DNA of 7,673 bases from Firmicutes bacterium UBA994 (GTDB taxonomy: Bacteria > Bacillota > UBA994): positions 1 through 7,673 of the forward strand of contig DBBC01000005.1 of the NCBI GenBank assembly GCA_002292025.1. The letters are read 5' to 3'. The notes beneath the pieces are model-generated. The model was not told where the DNA came from. It saw only the letters and a list, made by a program, of their open reading frames with translations, and did not search any database. Below are positions 1-6,768 of the stretch, piece after piece. The first letter of the stretch is position 1. The number at the start of each line of letters is the position of its first letter. A program made the translations under genes and the position numbers.

Positions 1-75
1 CAACTTGAAAATCGTGCTCTTGCCGCCACCGCTTTCGCCCACGAAGGCGGCTGTGCCTGCAAACGCGAGCGAAGT
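1..75 (-). pseudogene. ABC transporter ATP-binding domain fragment, probably broken at its 5' end
   Basis: Read on the minus strand from 75 down to 1, the frame encodes TSLAFAGTAAFVGESGGGKS followed by TIFKL. GESGGGKST is a Walker A P-loop, in the form typical of ABC exporter nucleotide-binding domains, so the fragment should bind ATP in a transporter. The frame runs off the left edge. Immediately upstream is an in-frame TAG (78-76), and there is no ATG, GTG or TTG between that stop and the P-loop apart from a GTG inside the motif itself. About 15 to 25 residues of domain and any transmembrane domain that should precede the P-loop are therefore missing from this frame. A different frame just upstream (about 112 to 73) reads MLRFFGHPYNVLDFA, which resembles the strand before a P-loop, so a frameshift near 70-80 is likely. 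The ABC family call is firm. The pseudogene call is inferred, because the rest of the gene is outside the window. Confidence 0.6.
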
Positions 76-143
76 CTAAAACATTATAGGGGTGGCCGAA
101 AAAGCGCAGCATGAAGGACCATCACCACAGACCTCCTAGTCGT

Positions 144-176
144 CTGAAGCAAAAGGCTCCGTCCCTAATGCTTCAG
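144..176. repeat. Palindromic repeat, left copy, over the 3' end of mobA
   Basis: Arms CTGAAGCAAAAGG (144-156) and CCTAATGCTTCAG (164-176) pair at 11 of 13 positions around a 7-base loop. The core 146-174 matches the reverse complement of 7605-7633 at 27 of 29 positions. The first 20 bases are identical, and the two differences fall in the distal arm. The mobA stop codon (167-165) lies inside it. On the minus strand the hairpin forms exactly where transcription of the operon would end, so it may act as a weak terminator or 3'-end stabiliser. It lacks the long U run of a strong intrinsic terminator. Confidence 0.75.
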
Positions 177-770
177 CAGCAACTTCTGTGCCAAGAGGTA
201 GTCTTCCGGGGTGTTGACATTGAAAAAAGAGAGCATCTCTGGGTCATAAGGCATTAATTCCGAGGCAACAACGGTGCGCACGCGGACGACGGGGAGTAAA
301 TCGCTAATTTTGTAGTGCTCTTGTGCCAGTAACGCGGCGACATGCGGCAGGCAGTTTTTGTGGTATACGGCGCACAACGGCTGGTAGTGACTGTCTTGCT
401 GCGGCATGACGATATCGTAGCCGTCGCACTGCGTCGCCAAGTGCCGTATCACCCCCGCAGCGACAAACGGCATATCGCCGGCCACAACAAAGCTGTACGG
501 CCGTGCGGAAGCAGACAGACCGGCGTGAATGCCGGTCAGTGAGTTTTTTTGTGTACCGACAATAATGTCGGCGGCTAGACGTACCGGCCAGTCACGGTAG
601 GCGTCAGGATGGTCGGTCACTACTACGCACTCGGCAAACAGCCCGCTCAGTGTGGCGAGCAGCGTTCCGACCACGGTGCTTTTTCCGAGTGGCAGCAGCA
701 GCTTGTTCTTGCCCATGCGTGCGCTTGTGCCGCCGGCCAGCACTACCGCGGACATTTCCGTCGTCTTCAC
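165..770 (-). CDS. mobA: Molybdenum cofactor guanylyltransferase MobA
   Basis: MobA transfers GMP from GTP to molybdopterin, giving the (bis-)MGD cofactor that formate dehydrogenases of the DMSO-reductase superfamily require. It acts in the cytoplasm. The 201-residue product has the nucleotidyltransferase signature LAGGTSARMGKNK (11-23), the metal/nucleotide motif GDMPF (98-102), PLCAVYH (131-137) and a C-terminal FNVNTPEDY (183-191). Both length and motif order match the family. The GTG start at 770 is chosen because GGAGG (784-780) sits 9 bases upstream; the later ATG at codon 6 would be 24 bases away. It follows the NuoF-like gene by 34 bases and is probably the last gene of the operon, supplying cofactor to the FdhA encoded upstream. 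No mobB is present. The last codons and the stop lie within a palindromic repeat. A MobA-like cytidylyltransferase (MocA) is the nearest alternative, but the context favours MobA. Confidence 0.9.
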   Translation of the reverse strand: MKTTEMSAVVLAGGTSARMGKNKLLLPLGKSTVVGTLLATLSGLFAECVVVTDHPDAYRDWPVRLAADIIVGTQKNSLTGIHAGLSASARPYSFVVAGDMPFVAAGVIRHLATQCDGYDIVMPQQDSHYQPLCAVYHKNCLPHVAALLAQEHYKISDLLPVVRVRTVVASELMPYDPEMLSFFNVNTPEDYLLAQKLLLKH

Positions 771-804
771 AGCAAGTTTCCTCCGTACGCGATTAGCGCG
801 CCAT

Positions 805-2790
805 CTACAGCCCGTCGGTAGCTAAATTATGGGGGAAGCCGCGCAACTCACGCGCTAGGAGCTCAGTTCGTTGCCTGCCGGTCACTTTACTGATAGCGCT
901 AAACTTTCCCGGGCAAGTTTCTAGGCAAATACCGCACTTAGTACATATGCTTTGGTTTATCACGTGCGCTACTTTCCTCTCACCGCTAATCGCCCCCACC
1001 GGACAAGCTTTCCGGCACAGCCCACAAGCCACGCACTTTTCGGGGTTAATCCAGTAGGCGATTAGCTCTTTGCATTTAAGGGCGGGACAGGCTTGCTCAT
1101 GGATATGGGCTTCATACTCTGGCCTAAAATAACGCAATGCTGTGAGCACAGGATTGGGCGCTGTCTTGCCCAGCCCGCAGATGGAGCCGGCAACAATCAT
1201 TTGCCCCATCTCCTCTAGCAGTGCAAGATCTGCCGGTTGGCCTTTCCCGGCAGTAATGGCATTCAATATATGTAGCATCTGGTAGATGCCGTTGCGGCAG
1301 GGATTGCACTGCCCGCATGACTCGTGCACAGTAAACTCCAAAAAATACCTAGCAATGTCGACCATGCAAGTTGTTTCATCCAGCACTATCATTCCGCCTG
1401 AACCCATCATCGCTCCGGCCTTGCGCAGCGACCCAAAATCTACTTCTAGGTCCAGCAAGGCCTCCGGCAGGCACCCGCCCGACGGACCTCCCGTCTGGAT
1501 GGCTTTAAAGGCTTTATTATTAGGCACGCCACCGCCGATCGCATAGACAATCTCCCGCAAGGTAATCCCCATCGGCACTTCGATCAGACCGCTATTTTTA
1601 ATCTGACCGGCCAAAGCGAATACGGCCGTGCCGGGACTGTTGCTTGTACCGATATCCCTGAACCAATCTGCGCCATGAGTGATTATTTCCGCGACGGTTG
1701 CTAGAGTCTTTACGTTATTGATGCAGGTCGGCTTTCCCCACAAACCCTCTTGTGACGGGTAAGGGGGCTTGGGTCGCGGCCAACCACGCTTTCCCTCCAA
1801 AGAAGCTATCAAAGCCGTTTCCTCGCCGCAAACAAATGCGCCCGCTCCTTGAAAAACTTCAAGGTCAAAGTTGAACCCGCATCCCATAATGTTCTCCCCC
1901 AGCAGTTGCCAATGCCGCGCCTGTTGTAAAGCCTTATGCACCCGTGCTACTGCCAAAGGGTACTCAGCGCGGACATATAGAATGCCCTGCTTAGCGCCCA
2001 TCGCATAGCCGGCAATGATCATGCCTTCGATAACGGAGTGGGGGTCAGCCTCCAGAATAGAGCGATCCATAAATGCACCGGGGTCACCTTCATCGCCATT
2101 GCAGATCACGTATTTGGGTTCTCCGCGCACCTCGCGGCAGGCGGCCCATTTATCCCCCGTAGGAAAGCCCGCTCCCCCGCGTCCGCGCAAGCCGGAGCGC
2201 TGAATGGTATCGATAACTTGCGCGGGAGTGAGCTCGCGCAAAACTTTAGCCAGAGCTAGGTACCCGCCATGGGCAATATATTCCCTAATATCCTCCGGGT
2301 CAATTAGCCCGCATCTCTTAAGGGCAATCTTTTGTTGTCCGCTGTAAAATGGCACTTCGCGCTCTGTGAGGCAAGTACTGCCGTCCGGATTGTGGTAGAG
2401 CAGGCGTTCCACGATTTTGCCGTGGTCTAAAGCAGCTTCTAGGATCTCCACCACATCGGCTACTTTGACCTTGGTGTATAAAACCCCCTGCGGCTCAACC
2501 CGTACCAACGGCCCCTTCTCACAAAAACCATGGCAACCGCTGCCGACAACCGCAGCTTGGGTCTCTGCCCCCTCAAACAGCAGCTCTACATCTAAATGCA
2601 GGCCACGCCGGGCGATCAGCTCCCTAAACTCTTCTAACACACCTAAGGCATCCATGGCCAAGCAGGCAGGTCCGGCGCACACCACGAACCTAGATTTCTG
2701 CCTAGCAAAAGCAGCTCGGCACCTCGCCGCAATTTCCGCCAGTTCAGTGGGCGAGTCAACTTTTTCTGTCCTGCTATTCCATGCGCTCAC
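805..2790 (-). CDS. NuoF/HydB-like flavin subunit of the formate dehydrogenase (NAD(P)-reactive diaphorase)
   Basis: This 661-residue subunit carries FMN and the NAD(P) site and exchanges electrons between the dinucleotide and the Fe-S chain of FdhA. Domains in order: an N-terminal thioredoxin-like [2Fe-2S] domain (C38-x4-C43, C86-x3-C90); the NuoF core with the FMN loop GRGGAGFPTG (203-212) and the NAD-site segment GAGAFVCGEETALIASLEGK (315-334); an SLBB-like region; a [4Fe-4S] site (C492, C495, C498, C538); HIHEQACPALKC (562-573), resembling a possible zinc site; and a 2x[4Fe-4S] ferredoxin domain (C586/589/592/596 and C616/619/622/626). This is the layout of HydB-type subunits in NAD-linked and electron-bifurcating hydrogenases and formate dehydrogenases, and it is longer than respiratory NuoF. 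I place the start at GTG 2790 because AAGGTGG (2803-2797) lies 6 bases upstream and the GTG overlaps the nuoE stop as GTGA. An upstream GTG at 2820 would add 10 residues. NAD versus NADP specificity cannot be read here. Confidence 0.93.
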   Translation of the reverse strand: MSAWNSRTEKVDSPTELAEIAARCRAAFARQKSRFVVCAGPACLAMDALGVLEEFRELIARRGLHLDVELLFEGAETQAAVVGSGCHGFCEKGPLVRVEPQGVLYTKVKVADVVEILEAALDHGKIVERLLYHNPDGSTCLTEREVPFYSGQQKIALKRCGLIDPEDIREYIAHGGYLALAKVLRELTPAQVIDTIQRSGLRGRGGAGFPTGDKWAACREVRGEPKYVICNGDEGDPGAFMDRSILEADPHSVIEGMIIAGYAMGAKQGILYVRAEYPLAVARVHKALQQARHWQLLGENIMGCGFNFDLEVFQGAGAFVCGEETALIASLEGKRGWPRPKPPYPSQEGLWGKPTCINNVKTLATVAEIITHGADWFRDIGTSNSPGTAVFALAGQIKNSGLIEVPMGITLREIVYAIGGGVPNNKAFKAIQTGGPSGGCLPEALLDLEVDFGSLRKAGAMMGSGGMIVLDETTCMVDIARYFLEFTVHESCGQCNPCRNGIYQMLHILNAITAGKGQPADLALLEEMGQMIVAGSICGLGKTAPNPVLTALRYFRPEYEAHIHEQACPALKCKELIAYWINPEKCVACGLCRKACPVGAISGERKVAHVINQSICTKCGICLETCPGKFSAISKVTGRQRTELLARELRGFPHNLATDGL

Positions 2791-3269
2791 TGCTTGCCAC
2801 CTTCGTTCACTGCTAGGCACTCCTTAATCTTTCCGACTTCAACAGGACCAAACAGCTTGTCGTCAACCAGTACCACCGGGGCCACAACACAGGAGCCTAC
2901 ACATGCTACGCGCTGCAAGTTGTACTTGAAATCCGGAGTGGTGCCGCCACAGCTTACCCCCAGCTCGCGTTCTAACGCATCTAGAACTAGTGAAGCACCT
3001 TTTACATGACAGGCCGTGCCGCAGCACACAGTAATGGTATGCCGCCCGCGCGGGGTAAAGTAAAACTGGGCATAAAAGGTGGCGGCCCCGTAGACCTTAC
3101 TCTCTGCAACAGAGAGAAACCTCGCCACCTGCCTTAAAGCGTCTTCCGGCAGGAACCCGAATTTCTCCTGCGTGGCCTGAAGGATGGGAATCAATTCTGC
3201 GCGTTTCCCTTTAAACCTAGAGAAAATCTCGTCCATGCTTTGCTCCGTTAGCTCATGCGCCATCGTCAC
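2787..3269 (-). CDS. NuoE-like [2Fe-2S] subunit of the formate dehydrogenase complex
   Basis: This 160-residue thioredoxin-like ferredoxin subunit normally sits beside the NuoF-type flavin subunit and holds one [2Fe-2S] cluster (N1a-like). The ligands are visible as C82-x4-C87 (in CCGTAC) and C123-x3-C127 (in CVGSC). The N-terminal helical part (FSRFKGKRAELIPILQATQE, 17-36) and VYGAATFYAQFYFTPRG (59-75) are characteristic of the NuoE/HydC family. The GTG at 3269 is preferred over the ATG two codons later because AAGGAGG (3285-3279) lies 9 bases upstream of the GTG and 15 from the ATG. The stop overlaps the start of the NuoF-like gene by four bases, so the two subunits are probably made in equal amounts by coupled translation. 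Placed in an fdh operon with no other nuo genes, it belongs to formate dehydrogenase and not to complex I. Confidence 0.93.
   Translation of the reverse strand: MTMAHELTEQSMDEIFSRFKGKRAELIPILQATQEKFGFLPEDALRQVARFLSVAESKVYGAATFYAQFYFTPRGRHTITVCCGTACHVKGASLVLDALERELGVSCGGTTPDFKYNLQRVACVGSCVVAPVVLVDDKLFGPVEVGKIKECLAVNEGGKQ
2797..2803 (-). promoter_or_regulatory. Ribosome binding site that sets the NuoF-like start at 2790 (AAGGTGG)
   Basis: AAGGTGG lies inside the end of the nuoE-like gene, 6 bases before the GTG at 2790. That GTG overlaps the nuoE stop as GTGA. The arrangement favours coupled translation and argues against the GTG at 2820, which has no comparable site close upstream. Confidence 0.65.
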
Positions 3270-3302
3270 TCGTCAGTTCCTCCTTCGCCACTAAGGAAAC
3301 GA

Positions 3303-3908
3303 CTATTTCTTGTCGTCTCCCCTAGACTCTCTTGCCTTACGAAACATGTGTGTTAATCTCTGCAGCCGGTCAATGCCGGTATCGCGCAAGGTAATCGAGG
3401 CATCGACATGGCCAAGTTTGCCACACAAGGCGATGGTGTAACACTCCGTACCTTGGTCAATGATCTTTAAGGCTACATCGGCGTAAGGGCAGTCCACACC
3501 GTAAAATACGGCGACGTCGTATTTGGCGTGCGCGATGACCAAATCGCCGTGATAGGGGTTAACTTCACACGCTGTCCTAGCCATCGGATAGGCAGGGCGC
3601 ACATCATAGATGGGCCGTATTTCGGCCCCCATAGCTGCGGCAAGTTCCCTAATGGCTTTTGCTCTCCCGGGAGGCCCTTCTTCCCAGTGCCAGAGCACCA
3701 TGCGGCCCGGCACGACCATCACCGGTTTCTTGGCTCTATTGACTCTTTCCACAATTTTCGTGAGTGCTTCCTCTACGGGAACCATGGCCCCTTCCACCAG
3801 TGCCATCTCGACTTCCGGATGAGGGGTCTGCGCAACGGGCGCAGGACCAACCATCCAGCGGTAGTCTTCCCTGTCTTCAGCACCCGGGCGTGTGGGAGTG
3901 TCACGCAT
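3303..3908 (-). CDS. CdhB-like protein, resembling the CODH/acetyl-CoA synthase epsilon subunit, in the fdh operon
   Basis: A 201-residue soluble protein with no signal peptide or membrane segment. Residues about 45 to 190 resemble the CODH/ACS epsilon subunit (CdhB) family, which has a Rossmann-like DHS fold: KKPVMVVPGRMVLWH (60-74), then helix AKAIRELAAAMGAEIRPI (83-100), then DVAVFYGVDCPYADVALKII (131-150) and CYTIALCGKLGHVDASITL (156-174). The first 40 residues are polar, rich in Pro and Glu, and look like an extension. Four scattered cysteines (114, 140, 156, 162) form no Fe-S motif. The ATG at 3908 starts 3 bases after the fdhA stop, with AGGTG (3919-3915) 6 bases upstream; the gene ends 33 bases before nuoE. 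Its place inside the operon suggests a structural or accessory part of the formate dehydrogenase, or a link to CODH/ACS. The family call comes from remembered sequence pattern. The role is unknown, and no nickel or Fe-S chemistry is implied by the sequence. Confidence 0.7.
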   Translation of the reverse strand: MRDTPTRPGAEDREDYRWMVGPAPVAQTPHPEVEMALVEGAMVPVEEALTKIVERVNRAKKPVMVVPGRMVLWHWEEGPPGRAKAIRELAAAMGAEIRPIYDVRPAYPMARTACEVNPYHGDLVIAHAKYDVAVFYGVDCPYADVALKIIDQGTECYTIALCGKLGHVDASITLRDTGIDRLQRLTHMFRKARESRGDDKK

Positions 3909-3911
3909 TCC

Positions 3912-6746
3912 TTACACCTGCCTTTTGCTCTTGCGTATATTAACCGCGCTGACTTTCAGCTCGGAAATCACCGACATACTGCAGATTGCAGGATCCGCAA
4001 GGACGTTAGCCGGAGACTCCGCAAAATGGAAGCTCATGCACACTGTGCCCTCGGGCACTTGGTCGGTGATGGCCACACGAGTCTTCACCGAGCCGCGGGC
4101 AGAGCTGACTCTGACCGTATCATTGGCGCCTATCCCCAGTCTTTGGGCATCCTTAGGGTTAATCTGCATACGTTCTTCGTTAAGCAGCTCATTCAAGCCC
4201 TCGACCTTGCCGGTCATGGTCCTAGTATGATAGTGGTAGAGCTTACGCGCCGTGGTCAGCACAAAAGGATACTCCTCGTCTGGTTTCTCTGTAGCTAACG
4301 GACGGTAATCTACGGTGGAAAACTGACCGATGCCGCAGGCGAACTTATCCGTCTCGCCGCGCCACGACCTACGATGCATAATCGGGGTGCCAGGATGATC
4401 CTCCGTGGGGCAGGGCCACTGCAGCCCTTGCCTGTCTAGGCGCTCGTAGGTCATGCCGCCAAAGTAGTGCGGTGACAGCTGACGCACCTCATCCCAAATT
4501 TCTTGGGGAGACTGGTGGTGCCACGGGAGATTCAGCCGCTTGGCTAGTGCCTGCACAATCTCCCAGTCTGCCTTACTTTGACCTGTGGGTGGGATAGCGC
4601 GGCGCACTCGCTGCACCCGTCTCTCCGTATTGATAAAGGTGCCTTCTTTTTCGGCAAACGAAGTTGCGGGAAGGACCACATCAGCCAGCTCTGCCGTCTC
4701 TGTGAGAAATATATCCTGTACCACCAAAAAGTCTAAAGCTGTGAGTGCGGCGCGCACATGTTCGGAATCGGGTGAAGAGAGCACAGGGTTCTCTCCTACT
4801 ACGTACAGCGCCTTGCACCACCGACGGGGGTTAGGGTGGAACATATCATTAATCGTGCGCCCCGGCACGTCCGAGAGTTCCACACCCCAAGCACGAGAAA
4901 ACTTGGCGCGGAGATGATCGCTGACTTTATTGGCCGGTACTGACTGCGGTGTCTTGCCGTAATAATCGAATTCGAGGGCGGAAATTATGTCAGTGGCATC
5001 CGCTTCTGCTTGGCCCGCCATCCGCTGCCAATAGGTAGTTCCGTCGCTGTGAATCGGCTGGTATCCAGGCAGAACATGGGGCAGACACCCCATATCGCAC
5101 GCGCCCTGAACGTTGTTCTGTCCGCGCAGCGGGTTGACGCCGGCATGCGGTTTGCCAAAGTTGCCAGTAACCATGGCTAGGTTAGTCAGCGCCAAGACGT
5201 TTTCCGTGCCGCAGGTGTGCTGCGTTACCCCCATGCAGTAGAAAATCCCCGCTGTGTCGGCTGTGGCATAAAGGCGGGCTGCCCGCTCAATGGCCGCCGC
5301 CGGAACCCCGGTTATTGCGGCAACAGACTCTACTCCGTATCCTTCCATGATAAACTCTTTCAGCTGTGCGAAGCCGTTAGTCCGTTCCGCAATAAATTCT
5401 TTGTTTTCAAGGCCATAGCGCAAAATAACATGCATCATGCCGTTGAGCAAGGCCACGTCCGTCCCAGGTCTGCACTGCAAATGCACATCCGCTATTTCTG
5501 CCAAGGGGATACGGCGCGGGTCGGCCACAATGAGCTTGGCTCCCTTTTTCACGGCCCGCTGCATGCGGTAGCCGATAATGGGGTGGTTTTCCGTAGGGTT
5601 AGAGCCGATCACAAAAATAGCTTGGCAGTTTTCGATATCGCTGATGGGATTAGTCATCGCGCCGCTACCCGTTGTCGTGGCCAGACCGACCACTGTGGGA
5701 GCGTGTCAGAGGCGCGCACAATGGTCAATACTGTTGCTGCCAAGGGATCGCAGTAGTTTTTGGAACAGGTAATTGTCCTCATTAGTCACCCGTGCCGAGC
5801 TTAGCCCCCCTAGGGACTCAGGCCCGTATTCTGCCTGAATCTCCCGAAACTTATTGGCTACTAGGTCGAGCGCCTCATCCCAAGAAGCCTCCTCAAAGCG
5901 CCCGTTGCGCTTAATCAGCGGCGCTGTCAAGCGCTCGGCGTGGTTAACAAAAGAATAGCCAAAGCGTCCTTTAACACAAAGCTCCCCTTCGTTAACTTTG
6001 CTCTCCCGGTCACCACGCACCCCGACAATCTTCCCTTCGCGGACGCTAAGATACACCCCACACCCGCAGCCGCAGTAAGGACAAACGGTCTTGACTTCGT
6101 AAGCCGCCTGTACCCCGCCTTTGGGCAGCAGGGCCCCCACGGGACAGCGGACCATACACTCGCCGCAAGATGTGCATTTGGAATCTTGCAGAGGCTTATC
6201 GCTCAGTGTACTGATTTTAGCGGCGTAGCCGCGAAATGCATAATCAATTGCCTCGATACAGGTTATCTCATTGCAAGCGCGTACGCAGATACCGCATAAA
6301 ATGCACTTGTTATAGTCCCTGCTGATGAAGGGGTTAGAATCGTCTACCGGACGCAACTCTTGGGCCTGGAATCTCGTCAGCCGCTGTTTATCAACTCCTA
6401 CATACTGCGCCACTTCCTGCAGTTTGCAGGCATTATTCTTGCCGCAGGCCAAGCAATCGTCATGGTGATTTGTCGCTAAAAGCTCAACTGCCAGGCGCTG
6501 CATTTTATTCACTAAGTTGCCGCCTGTTTTAACCACCATTCCCGCTGCGGCCGGAGCACGGCAAGCAGGCACGAGCAGCCCATCGGCCTCCACGACACAG
6601 ACCCTACACATCCCCGCAGGCTTTAGGTCAGGGTGATGGCATACATGGGGAATGTAAATGCCGTTTTTTGAAGCAGCCTCTAGGATTGTCTCACCCTCCG
6701 TAACAGTAATTTCTCGGCCGTCAATAAAAAATCTGATCGTCCCCAT
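3912..6746 (-). CDS. fdhA: Selenocysteine-containing formate dehydrogenase catalytic subunit, NuoG-type N-terminus
   Basis: FdhA interconverts formate and CO2 at a Mo- or W-bis-MGD site and passes electrons through its own Fe-S clusters to the NuoE/NuoF subunits. Reading UGA at 5708-5706 as selenocysteine gives 944 residues. In order: [2Fe-2S] (C36, C47, C50, C62); His-Cys3 [4Fe-4S] (H94, C98, C101, C107); two ferredoxin-type [4Fe-4S] (C148/151/154/158, C191/194/197/201); the molybdopterin-domain [4Fe-4S] (C222, C225, C229, C257); then Sec347 followed by His348 in DHCARL-U-HAPTVVGL, aligned with Sec140-His141 of E. coli FdhF. Further on are GVNPLRGQNNVQGACDMG (536-553), ADVVLPATSFAEKEGTF, and a C-terminal MGD-binding domain from about 820. 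No Tat signal is seen, so the enzyme is cytoplasmic. The ATG at 6746 has AGGAGG (6763-6758) 11 bases upstream. An automated caller would split the gene in two at the UGA. Mo versus W cannot be decided. Confidence 0.96.
5664..5702 (-). promoter_or_regulatory. Bacterial SECIS element directing selenocysteine insertion in fdhA
   Basis: Just downstream of the UGA (5708-5706) the mRNA folds as follows. The lower stem is GCUCCC (5702-5697) with GGGUAGC (5670-5664, one bulged U). An internal loop follows. The upper stem is GUGGUC (5693-5688) with GGCCAC (5682-5677), 6 bp including one G-U, closed by the loop GGUCU (5687-5683). The loop begins with GG and lies 18 bases after the UGA, the same spacing I recall for the E. 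coli fdhF element, whose loop is GGUC. In bacteria such a hairpin is bound by SelB carrying Sec-tRNA. Part of the match follows from protein conservation at this site, but the paired stems are independent support. The fold was made by eye. Confidence 0.8.
5706..5708 (-). other. In-frame UGA codon read as selenocysteine (Sec347 of FdhA)
   Basis: The codon lies exactly where formate dehydrogenases carry the catalytic Cys or Sec, between DHCARL and HAPTVVGL. The frame continues without a stop for 597 more codons that encode the rest of the family's molybdopterin domain. There is no ribosome binding site at a suitable distance before the first possible restart (GTG 5693). Decoding needs SelA, SelB, SelC tRNA and SelD, none of which is in this window. 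Confidence 0.95.
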
Positions 6747-6757
6747 GCACTAATCCG

Positions 6758-6763
6758 CCTCCT
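6758..6763 (-). promoter_or_regulatory. Ribosome binding site of fdhA (AGGAGG)
   Basis: AGGAGG reads on the minus strand 11 bases before the ATG at 6746. It sits in the 22-base gap after the fdhD stop, and the spacing is slightly longer than usual. It supports the ATG as the start of the selenoprotein. Confidence 0.7.
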
Positions 6764-6768
6764 GATGT

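Noticed and set aside
120..137. Short gene behind AGGAGG at 137-132
   Set aside because: The GTG-ATG that follows opens only 13 codons before a stop, and nothing conserved is seen in them.
144..176. Strong intrinsic terminator after mobA
   Set aside because: The stem has two internal mismatches and is not followed by a U run, so I list it as a repeat with only a possible terminator role.
805..3269. NuoE and NuoF as part of a respiratory complex I operon
   Set aside because: No other nuo genes are present, the NuoF-like protein has extra HydB-type domains, and the genes are embedded between fdhA and mobA.
3528..4298. Long plus-strand open frame of 256 codons
   Set aside because: It is antisense to fdhA and the CdhB-like gene, shows no recognisable family pattern, and has the composition of a complementary-strand shadow.
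5706..5708. UGA as a true stop, making fdhA a pseudogene or two genes
   Set aside because: It falls exactly on the catalytic Cys/Sec position, the family sequence continues in the same frame, and a fitting SECIS hairpin follows.
5217..5756. Plus-strand open frame of 179 codons over the Sec site
   Set aside because: It is a shadow of conserved fdhA coding sequence and shows no recognisable motifs of its own.
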